Assembly: GCA_034678485.1 (NCBI GenBank)
Contig: JAXDBU010000061.1
Span: forward strand, 1-64,000
Direction: 5' to 3'
Length of the DNA stretch: 64,000 bases
Origin: PLanc-01 sp034678485
GTDB taxonomy: Bacteria; Planctomycetota; Phycisphaerae; Sedimentisphaerales; Anaerobacaceae
Shown: piece after piece, positions 58,089 through 64,000 of the stretch
Position numbering within the stretch: the first letter of the stretch is position 1
How the letters are laid out: every line of letters starts with the position of its first letter
Notes under the pieces: generated by a model
What the model saw: the letters and a program-made list of their open reading frames with translations, nothing else
Database searches by the model: none
Told to the model about the DNA's origin: nothing
Position numbers and translations under genes: made by a program

Positions 58089-59678
58089 TCAGTACCGTCG
58101 GGAGGCGGTCTTGGTGGTTCGCTTGACGTGGATGAAGAAGTACCGCAGCGCGTCGATGGGATGGTCGTAGACGCCGTCCTTGAAGGGCAGCTCCCCTGCT
58201 GCGGCGCCGATGGTGTCGGGATAGTGGTAACACTGCATCGCCTCGATCAGGCGCGGACAGCGTGGCGAGATCAGCAGCGAGGTCGAGCCGTCGCCCGCGC
58301 GGACCGCCCTTCGGATCAGCTCGATGCCTTCGAGGATCGGACTGGCGCGGTGCTTCGTGACGATCCCGAGCGTTCGCAGTTCGCGGACGGCGCTGGTGCC
58401 GGTGATGTCGCTTTGTCCCGCGCCGGCAGGGTCGCAGTAGGTGGCAGTCACCTGCTCCTCGGGGCACGGCGTGCGGGCCTTCAGCTCCTTCGCGTGTACG
58501 TCGATGGTCGCCCGGCTGCGGACGTATTCGTCGATCACGCGGACGACGCCCTCGGCATCCACCTGGACCCACAGGCACACGAACGGATTGACGAACCCGA
58601 AGTCCAGCGCCCGATAGAGCGGCAGGTTCGGATCGTAATCGACCGCTCGGACGTGGAGGGCGGGGTCGAACTCGGAGAAGACGACGTGCTCCATCGAGGG
58701 TCGCAGGCAGAGCATTTCGGACTCCCACGCACTCCGGCTGCTGCGACGCATCTGCGTGATGCAGTCGTCGATCCGCAGGTAGCCCGCCGCGTTCTTCGCC
58801 CGACCGCGACAGTCGCACCACAAGGGGCACTGCGAGCACTCGCGACCGACGCACCGCTCGATGGTCTCCCACAGGCACCACTTGAAGACGCGAACGCCCG
58901 CGTTCATCGCTGCGGCCACCTCTCGCTGCATGATCCCGTAGGGCTTGTGCATCGTGCTGATCAGCTCCATCGACCCGATGCACTGGTCGGTGCTGAGCGT
59001 CGTGAACTTGGCGGCGGCGAACACGTCCTCATCGAACAGCTCGACCTCGTCGCAGCGGAGCTTCTGGACGTGCATGCCGCGAACGCTGGTGGCCGACTGC
59101 GTGAGGACCTCGACGGTCGAGCCGTTGTTGAAGCGACACCTGCCCTTGAGCATCGGTCCCTCGAGGGTCTGCTCGAATCCGCGGCGCAGAAAGCCGGCTA
59201 AGTACTGGTACATCCGCGAGGACTGCTCGCCGGAACCGCCCAGGATGCGGATCTGGCAGTTGGGCTTGAAGATCGCGTCGAGCAGGGTCGCGACCGCGGC
59301 CAGTTCGGTCTTGCCCCCGGCGCGATTGGCCCAGACGATAGAATCACCCGATGGATGAGGGACGAGGGATGATCGATGATTGGAGGCGGAAGGCGGACTG
59401 TTCAACGGCGTCTCGGCACAGGCCCGGCGGAGCGAATCATCCTTCATCCCTAATCCATCATCCATGGACAGGCTGTGCCAGAGGTAGTCGAGCGGACTGC
59501 TGTGGTCCAGGCAGATCCGCACGTCGGGGACCTCGACGCCCAGGAAGGTCTTGACGTAGGTCTTCAGTTCCTCTCGCGTCGTCGGGCGGGTCCAACGAAG
59601 GGCCTCGCAGACATCCGTCGCCTTGGCGACATCGGGATTCACGGCGTGCAGGGTATGGCGATCAATGGCATTCGTCAT
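58089..59678 (-). CDS. Phage terminase large subunit with repeat insertion
   Basis: The terminase large subunit packages phage DNA with an ATPase motor and a nuclease. The 529-residue protein has Walker A VWANRAGGKT (about residues 115-124), the helicase-like LRCDEVELFDEDVF (Walker-B-like), and a C-terminal RNase-H-like nuclease with ALDFGFVNP, TYCDPAGAGQSD and the final DHPIDALRYFF. An extra block of about 40 residues (71-111) lies directly before Walker A and is encoded by a near-palindromic repeat. No portal or capsid gene is adjacent. Confidence 0.85.
   Translation of the reverse strand: MTNAIDRHTLHAVNPDVAKATDVCEALRWTRPTTREELKTYVKTFLGVEVPDVRICLDHSSPLDYLWHSLSMDDGLGMKDDSLRRACAETPLNSPPSASNHRSSLVPHPSGDSIVWANRAGGKTELAAVATLLDAIFKPNCQIRILGGSGEQSSRMYQYLAGFLRRGFEQTLEGPMLKGRCRFNNGSTVEVLTQSATSVRGMHVQKLRCDEVELFDEDVFAAAKFTTLSTDQCIGSMELISTMHKPYGIMQREVAAAMNAGVRVFKWCLWETIERCVGRECSQCPLWCDCRGRAKNAAGYLRIDDCITQMRRSSRSAWESEMLCLRPSMEHVVFSEFDPALHVRAVDYDPNLPLYRALDFGFVNPFVCLWVQVDAEGVVRVIDEYVRSRATIDVHAKELKARTPCPEEQVTATYCDPAGAGQSDITGTSAVRELRTLGIVTKHRASPILEGIELIRRAVRAGDGSTSLLISPRCPRLIEAMQCYHYPDTIGAAAGELPFKDGVYDHPIDALRYFFIHVKRTTKTASRRY
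59346..59465. repeat. In-frame palindromic repeat inside the terminase gene
   Basis: About 120 bases (40 codons) have arms GGATGAGGGACGAGGGATGA and CATCCTTCATCCCTAATCCA-like at the two ends, near-complementary. On the minus strand they encode the peptides MDDGLGMKDDSLRR and SNHRSSLVPHPSG, just upstream of Walker A. A partial copy of the arm (AATCATCGATCAGCCCTCAT) is near 61327. Confidence 0.75.
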
Positions 59679-59777
59679 GGTATCTCTCCTTAATGCTACT
59701 TGACGACTGGGTGCATGAACCTTATGTTGTGTCGCACGTTCAGGTTCTGAGAACAACGCGATTCGTGACGGGGCGCT

Positions 59778-60425
59778 ATGAAACGTGGGCCCAGGAAGCG
59801 CATCTACTGGTATGGGACGGGGACGCCGATTCGACCGATGCTGGAGCCCGTGCTCAGGTCGGACAACGTGCTGCTCAATCGTTTTTCGAAGGCGTCGGCT
59901 TGTCTTGAAAAGCTGTCGTCGAGACCCTGCGATGTCCTGATCGTCGATTTGGATGGCCGCGAGGCGGAGGGTCTGCAACTGCTCGCCCAGGTCCGGCGAA
60001 TGATCCCGTGGGTTTCGACCGTGGCTATCGTTCCCAACGGAGCCGTGCCGACGGCGGTGAGAGCGGTGAAAGCCGGAGTGTGCGAGTGTCTGGAAAAGCC
60101 GGTCGAAACGGACCTGTTGTGCGAGGCGGTCGAAGGGCTGTTCGCTCGGATGATGTCGCTGCCCCGCTCGCACCGCGCGCTCACGGAGATGGAAACTCAG
60201 ATCGTGCAGTCCATTCTCGCGGGCAAGACCAGTCAGGACATCGCCGCACGCCTGGGCCGCTCGAAACGGACCATCGACGTCCACCGCAAGAACATCATGC
60301 GCAAACTGCAGGCGGATAGCTTCGTGGACTTCATCCGCCGGGCCCTGGCGATGGGCTTGACCGACGAGTCCGACTCTGCAGAGCCTCCGTCCGGCGTGGA
60401 CAAGCCGCCCTCCCAAGGCGCGTGA
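59778..60425 (+). CDS. Response-regulator-like LuxR-type transcription factor
   Basis: This 215-residue protein has an N-terminal receiver-like domain (CDVLIVDLDGREAEG with the phosphorylatable Asp, CLEKPVE with the conserved Lys-Pro) and a C-terminal LuxR/FixJ helix-turn-helix (LTEMETQIVQSILAGKTSQD, IAARLGRSKRTIDVHRKNIM). It is the only plus-strand gene inside the minus-strand phage block. No histidine kinase is adjacent. ATG 59778 follows GGGGCGCT. It could regulate the phage block or have been inserted. Confidence 0.85.
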   Translation: MKRGPRKRIYWYGTGTPIRPMLEPVLRSDNVLLNRFSKASACLEKLSSRPCDVLIVDLDGREAEGLQLLAQVRRMIPWVSTVAIVPNGAVPTAVRAVKAGVCECLEKPVETDLLCEAVEGLFARMMSLPRSHRALTEMETQIVQSILAGKTSQDIAARLGRSKRTIDVHRKNIMRKLQADSFVDFIRRALAMGLTDESDSAEPPSGVDKPPSQGA

Positions 60426-60456
60426 GAGCGACATCGAGTCAAACAGGCAATGCGCT

Positions 60457-60529
60457 TGTCGTGTGCCCGCAAGGGCGTATCTTCCTTCTGAAGAATGGAA
60501 GATAACGCCTGACGGCGTCACGACGAACA
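60457..60529. repeat. Bipartite hairpin repeat, family A copy 7
   Basis: TGCCCGCAAGGGCGTATC and AACGCCTGACGGCGTCACGA form the two stems, orientation as at 9771. It separates the response-regulator gene from the ParB-like gene on the other strand. Confidence 0.85.
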
Positions 60530-60624
60530 GGCCCATCCGCGACGGCGCCTGCTTCCATCCGCACGGACGGGACACAATGAAAAAGCTCGTTATGGACTTC
60601 TCAAAGAACCACCGCGACGATTCC

Positions 60625-61275
60625 CTACGGTCGCAGCGGAGACTCTGTGTCGGGAGCGTCCGCAGGCGCCGGGAGCCCGACGGCCAGACGGGTCAGCGCG
60701 GCCGCCCGCGTGGCGGCGCGGGTCGGACCTTCACAGCAGGCAGCGATCGTCGAGAGCGCCTCCTCGATCTTGCGACGCTGCTGCTCGTCCACGAAAAAGA
60801 CCAGAGGCACCGCGAAGGCGTGTGCCTTGCGACGCATCGCGAGGGAGGCAGGCCGGGCAGCGGTCAAACGTTCGATCTGCCCGAGCGTCTGTGGCAGCAG
60901 GCGGGCCAGCTTGCGGAGCGGAATCCGCGCGCAGAGCCGTCGGAGAACGGCCAGCTTCGATTCGAGGACATCGCGCCCGCCCAGACGGTTGAGCGTCGCG
61001 AGCAGCAGATCCGTCTGTTCGTCATCGACCTGCCAGACGAGAACCTCCGCGGTCGTGCGTCCCAGCTTGCGGAGCGCTTCGCAACGTTGATGTCCATTGA
61101 TGATCTGGAAATCCCCCGGCCGGTCGGGACAGGGACGGACCACGAGCGGCTCGTACCGCCCGCTTCGCTCGATGTTGCGAACCAGCTTTTCGAAGTTCGC
61201 CCGGCTCATGCGGTTGGCGTTGTCCGGGTGCGGCACGAGCCGGTCCAGCAGGACGCGTTTGATCGCAGTACTCAT
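60625..61275 (-). CDS. ParB/Srx-like nuclease-domain protein
   Basis: This 216-residue protein has an N-terminal ParB/Srx domain: LLDRLVPHPDNANRMS, NFEKLVRNIERSGRYEPLVV and the box GDFQIINGHQRCEALRKLG. The rest is helical with a putative HTH (LRKLARLLPQTLGQIERLTA). In phage and plasmid contexts, stand-alone proteins of this type act as nucleases or DNA-modification accessories. It is next to a GNAT and an ABC ATPase gene on the same strand. ATG 61275 has GGAGG upstream. Confidence 0.8.
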   Translation of the reverse strand: MSTAIKRVLLDRLVPHPDNANRMSRANFEKLVRNIERSGRYEPLVVRPCPDRPGDFQIINGHQRCEALRKLGRTTAEVLVWQVDDEQTDLLLATLNRLGGRDVLESKLAVLRRLCARIPLRKLARLLPQTLGQIERLTAARPASLAMRRKAHAFAVPLVFFVDEQQRRKIEEALSTIAACCEGPTRAATRAAALTRLAVGLPAPADAPDTESPLRP

Positions 61276-61336
61276 GATGACCTGGCCTCCAACAGAGGGT
61301 TTGGGACTCTCGCTTTCTGTGTCGATCAATCATCGA

Positions 61337-62074
61337 TCAGCCCTCATCCGTCATCAAGGGATTGAACCAGACGTAGTAAGCAGGTCGGTGCGTCAGTCGG
61401 GCGAGGAGATAACGGGTCCGCTCGATGCCGGGGAGAAGGGTCCGGCGGGTCCCGTGGCTCTTGAGGAAGTCGGCGATATGGCGCTCGACGAACTCCGTCT
61501 CCACGCCGTCGAGGGCATCGAGCTTCGCCTGCACCGCCTGGGGTCGGACAAGCTCCGAGTCGCGGACCTGCACCACGTTGAGCGCCTCGATCAGCTTGAC
61601 GTGCTCGACGGGCACTCGCGGCTCGAACGCCTTCATCCCCGCCCGTTCGAGGAACGGATTGACCCGCGGCATGACGCCCAGCGCCTCGACGATCGGGACA
61701 TTCAGCAGAGGCATCGTCTGGCGGACGAGCCGAGTGGCCAGTCCGATGCCGCGAAGTCGCGGCTCGACAATCACCCTTGCGATGCAACGAACGTCGCGGT
61801 TGAGCAGCTCCAGTTCCGTGTGCCGGTCGAGACCTGCGAATCGGCCGCCCGTCGCGACGGTCCGCAGCGCCACGCGGGGATTGGGCATGGTGTAGACGAT
61901 GACGCCTGCGGGTCTGCCCCCGAGCGCACCACGAGCCTCGCGGGACCGCAACGCATACACCGCTTTGACCGCGACGGGTCGTTCCCCACGATAATGATAG
62001 GCCGCCAGTTGCTCGTAGTCGCCCAAGTCGCCCGGGACGAGATCAAGCTCTCGCTCGATGGAACACGTGTGCAT
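61337..62074 (-). CDS. GNAT-fold acyltransferase, Mom-like/COG2401-like
   Basis: The 245-residue protein has an acetyltransferase core: RCIARVIVEPRLRGIGLATR with the coenzyme-A loop R-x-x-G-I-G-L-A, preceded by LAAYHYRGERPVAVKAVYAL, a His-Tyr motif that recalls phage Mu Mom and the acyltransferase half of COG2401. In COG2401 this domain is fused to an ABC ATPase; here the ATPase is the neighbouring gene. A role in base modification of DNA is an inference. ATG 62074 has GGAGG upstream. Confidence 0.75.
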   Translation of the reverse strand: MHTCSIERELDLVPGDLGDYEQLAAYHYRGERPVAVKAVYALRSREARGALGGRPAGVIVYTMPNPRVALRTVATGGRFAGLDRHTELELLNRDVRCIARVIVEPRLRGIGLATRLVRQTMPLLNVPIVEALGVMPRVNPFLERAGMKAFEPRVPVEHVKLIEALNVVQVRDSELVRPQAVQAKLDALDGVETEFVERHIADFLKSHGTRRTLLPGIERTRYLLARLTHRPAYYVWFNPLMTDEG

Positions 62075-62091
62075 GGGAACCTCCACTCTTC

Positions 62092-62250
62092 AAGAAGCAC
62101 GAAATCCGAAGCTCGAAATCCGAAACAAATCCAAAGGACCCAAACTCAAATGACAGAAACGCTGTCGCCCTTCGGACGATCCGTTTGGGATTTTGCATTT
62201 CGAGCCTTCGTGCTTGTTTCGGATTTCGAAATTCGAATTTCGGATTTGGA
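62092..62250. repeat. Dispersed palindromic repeat, family F
   Basis: CACGAAATCCGAAGCTCGAA (62098 onward) and GTTTCGGATTTCGAAATTCG (about 62215) are near-complementary ends. It separates the GNAT gene from the ABC ATPase gene and ends about seven bases before the ATPase stop codon. Confidence 0.75.
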
Positions 62251-62256
62251 TTCACG

Positions 62257-62928
62257 TTAGTCTCTCCGTTCTTTGTAGACCACGCGAGATTCGCCCCAGA
62301 AGTCCTTGTCGATCAGCACGTCCGGGGCCAGGTCCATCAGGATGTCGTCCCGACTGGAGGCCAGGATCAGTGTGGTCGGCGCTCGTCGGGGATCGTGCGA
62401 CCCGGCGCGTTTGACGAACCGGTGGACGTTGAACGCCACGGTCGCGGCGGTGATGCGGTCCAACTCGGTGCAGAACTCGTCGGCGAACACGAACGGCCTG
62501 CCCGAGAGGAGGGCCTGCGCCAGGCGGAAGCGGTACTTCTGCCCGTCGCTCAGTCTGGCAGGTCGGTTCAGAATGGTGAAGGCATCGCCCAACCCGACCA
62601 TGCTGAGGGTCCGCAGACTCGCGATGATGTCCTCGTCGAAGCAGTCGATGACGGTCTTGTCGTCGGGGAGCTCGACGCCGGCCAGCGTGATCGCGTCCGA
62701 GGCGGGAACGCATCGCTGGAGCTCACGCAACAGGACGCTCTTGCCCGCCCCGGAAGGACCCATGATGTACACGATGTCCCCCGGGGCGATGTCCACCGCG
62801 CAGCGGTGGTGTGGTGCCTGGTCGGTGAGCCGGTCGATGGTGAGCCCGAACATCCGGCACACTTGGACCGCCCGTTCACTCAGGGGTCCCTGCCAGGCGA
62901 ATTGCTTCGACACGGTATACGTCGTCAT
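62257..62928 (-). CDS. ABC-type ATPase, COG2401-like
   Basis: The 223-residue protein is a single ABC ATPase domain without membrane segments: Walker A MGPSGAGKSVLLR, signature RLSDGQKYRFRLAQALL (LSDGQ instead of LSGGQ), Walker B PFVFADEFC, and an H-loop replaced by a TLILASSRDD segment. It resembles the ATPase half of COG2401. Pairing with a GNAT-fold gene and a ParB-like gene suggests a DNA-acting, not a transport, role. ATG 62928 has AAAGGA upstream. Confidence 0.85.
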   Translation of the reverse strand: MTTYTVSKQFAWQGPLSERAVQVCRMFGLTIDRLTDQAPHHRCAVDIAPGDIVYIMGPSGAGKSVLLRELQRCVPASDAITLAGVELPDDKTVIDCFDEDIIASLRTLSMVGLGDAFTILNRPARLSDGQKYRFRLAQALLSGRPFVFADEFCTELDRITAATVAFNVHRFVKRAGSHDPRRAPTTLILASSRDDILMDLAPDVLIDKDFWGESRVVYKERRD

Positions 62929-62948
62929 GCCAAGTCCTTTCGGTTCTG

Positions 62949-62973
62949 CGGTGGGCACAGCCCACCCTACGTG
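62949..62973. repeat. Short palindromic repeat (GGTGGGCACAGCCCACCCTA)
   Basis: GGTGGGCACAGCCCACCCTA is a compact palindrome followed by CGTG; on the minus strand it encodes HVGWAVPTA, a peptide typical of this repeat. It lies just upstream of the ABC ATPase gene start. Confidence 0.7.
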
Positions 62974-63017
62974 TTTGTTCTTCGCGATCCGCGTCCTCCG
63001 TGACGCCGGGGCGAATC

Positions 63018-63440
63018 TCACGGGGTCGCCTGGGACCGTGCCGCCTGCCGGGCCTTCTCGATGATCACACGGGCGCGGTAGCAGCAGATCTGGTGGTCCC
63101 TGCAGATCCGCTTGAGCGACAGGCCGCGGATGAAGTGGTCGCGGATGACCGCCCTCTCCACGTCGCTGAATCCCCAGCGATCGTCCATGCACAGGGTGTA
63201 CGTCGGGTCGGAGAGCCTGCGGATCATCCGGCGAATCCGCCGGCCCACGGAGGAGCGGTTCATCCCGGTCAGTCGGGCAAGCTGGTGGAAGCTGCACCCG
63301 GCCTGGATGTACATCATCAGCAGCGTCCGGTCGTCCCCGACGAGCAGGTCTGCGAGCGGTCGCAATTGGTCCGCCGCATCCCGCAGGGTCCGGATCTCGT
63401 ACAGGTCCAAGTCCGCCAGTTGCGTGCTGAGACGTCGCAT
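63018..63440 (-). CDS. HTH regulator, sigma-region-4-like
   Basis: This 140-residue protein has two helix-turn-helix segments: SFHQLARLTGMNRSSVGRRI near residue 60 and SLKRICRDHQICCYRARVII near residue 112. It resembles sigma-factor region 4-like or phage late-gene regulators. ATG 63440 has a strong GGGAGGTGAG site. It is the first gene of the minus-strand row, downstream of a good promoter, so it probably controls the row. Confidence 0.7.
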   Translation of the reverse strand: MRRLSTQLADLDLYEIRTLRDAADQLRPLADLLVGDDRTLLMMYIQAGCSFHQLARLTGMNRSSVGRRIRRMIRRLSDPTYTLCMDDRWGFSDVERAVIRDHFIRGLSLKRICRDHQICCYRARVIIEKARQAARSQATP

Positions 63441-63517
63441 TCTCTCACCTCCCAAAAACGTCGAGCCTACAGACAACCTGATGCTGCATCTCGCCCGGGC
63501 CGTGTCGCCCCGGTGGC

Positions 63518-63533
63518 GGTTGTATACACAACC
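63518..63533. promoter_or_regulatory. Palindromic operator candidate
   Basis: GGTTGTATACACAACC is a palindrome with six-base perfect arms. It lies 13-28 bases downstream of the -10 box of the promoter at 63546-63573, where a repressor would block elongation. Confidence 0.5.
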
Positions 63534-63545
63534 AACCGCATCACT

Positions 63546-63573
63546 ATGTTACTCATCCCAGCAGTCATGTCAA
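63546..63573 (-). promoter_or_regulatory. Promoter of the phage-block row
   Basis: On the minus strand TTGACA (63568-63573) and TAACAT (63546-63551) are 16 bases apart, about 105 bases before the HTH gene. The -35 box is perfect. Confidence 0.55.
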
Positions 63574-63738
63574 TGTTTTTGTTCGTTTTTTATTGAAATC
63601 TCTTGGTGTATTGACCATAAACCACGCTCCTTCGGAGACTTACGACGGCACAAAAAATGAGTCCCGCCGACAAGAAAAACGAGACAAGACCGCATCTGCG
63701 CGCTGTTTCTGTCACTGGGGACCCTCCTCGGCTGCGCC

Positions 63739-64000
63739 ATGGACCTGGTTGGGATGTACGAACTCCGACGGTTTGACGCCGACCTGCTGGTCGTGGACCA
63801 TCTTGCCGAGCCTGCCTTCAACATCTGCGCACCGCAGACCTCCACACAGGGTATGCCGTGCACACCGTCCCTGTCTCGCAGGGGACATCGGGGGTGGGCC
63901 CGCCGCCCGTGGCGCTACCTGCCGGCGCCGGGCAGGGCGATTGTGACGGTCCGGCGGGATGGGCTCGGTCATGGGATAGCGGGACGGCTCGGTTCGTTCA
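63739..64000 (+). CDS. Partial open frame running off the window
   Basis: From ATG 63739 a frame starts MDLVGMYELRRFDADLLVVD and continues without a stop to the window end. Upstream in frame lies CALFLSLGTLLGCAM, which looks like a lipoprotein signal (L-L-G-C), but no start codon precedes it. It may be a real gene with an unusual start, a decayed lipoprotein gene, or chance. The product is unknown. Confidence 0.3.
   Translation, partial: MDLVGMYELRRFDADLLVVDHLAEPAFNICAPQTSTQGMPCTPSLSRRGHRGWARRPWRYLPAPGRAIVTVRRDGLGHGIAGRLGSF

Noticed and set aside
58089..60575. 828-codon frame covering the terminase and the sequence upstream of it
   Set aside because: Homology starts at ATG 59678; the upstream part is antisense to the response regulator and a repeat.
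56138..63573. Complete prophage
   Set aside because: No integrase, portal, capsid, tail or lysis genes are visible in the window.
1..64000. tRNA, rRNA, tmRNA and riboswitch genes
   Set aside because: I found no cloverleaf with a GTTCRA-type loop, no rRNA motif and no riboswitch I could recognise by eye.

Overview
The window is 64 kb of GC-rich DNA from a diderm bacterium, most likely a planctomycete of the Phycisphaerae/Sedimentisphaerales type. Reasons: Tat-exported Gfo/Idh/MocA oxidoreductase and polysaccharide-active enzymes, PEP-CTERM-like tails of the V-P-V-P type, LamG surface proteins, lipopolysaccharide genes (kdsB, lptB), a YidC with a large periplasmic domain, and a dense load of dispersed palindromic repeats of kinds I associate with planctomycetes. 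The taxon is an inference. I see no rRNA, tRNA or CRISPR array.

Layout. 1-729: duplicated repeat DNA. 730-5238: three Tat-exported proteins (oxidoreductase, GH51-like arabinofuranosidase, esterase). 5.6-9.8 kb: an outer-membrane protein and a two-gene unit of a membrane protein plus a membrane-anchored Hsp70-like ATPase. 9.9-17.9 kb: kdsB, a divergent pyrG, a lipoprotein, mtnP, galM and a CBS protein, with one frameshifted small gene. 18-23.9 kb: LamG protein, TauE-like permease, trpC, DUF1844, smpB, rdgB. 23.9-26.3 kb: an AT-richer MjaI-type restriction-modification cassette. 26.3-34.8 kb: heparinase II/III-like enzyme, mnmE, yidC, phosphoesterase, lptB, def. 34.8-35.8 kb: a small AT-richer island with an HTH regulator, inserted between def and fmt. 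36-42.6 kb: fmt, rsmB, purF, purM and a membrane protein. 43-51.8 kb: secreted and envelope proteins, a DUF5678/retropepsin pair, and a GxxExxY nuclease gene bracketed by inverted repeats. 51.8-53.6 kb: an AT-richer three-gene TIGR04255 cassette beside rpiB. 54-56 kb: a decayed secreted-protein gene and a PEP-CTERM-like protein. 56.1-64 kb: a phage-derived block (terminase large subunit, ParB-like, GNAT, ABC ATPase, HTH regulator) without capsid genes in view.

Main theme. More than ten families of short palindromic repeats fill the spaces between genes and have also entered coding regions without breaking the frame: kdsB, mnmE (twice), rsmB and the terminase gene carry extra peptides that are translated repeats, all in multiples of three bases. 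One family (CACAGAGG type) supplies most of the hydrophobic signal-peptide core of two neighbouring exported proteins and flanks, in inverted orientation, the GxxExxY nuclease gene between them. That arrangement is the best candidate here for an undescribed mobile or repeat-mobilising system.

Three AT-richer cassettes (restriction-modification, HTH pair, TIGR04255) sit inside or against housekeeping operons with overlapping or closely spaced genes, and look like acquired defence or accessory modules.
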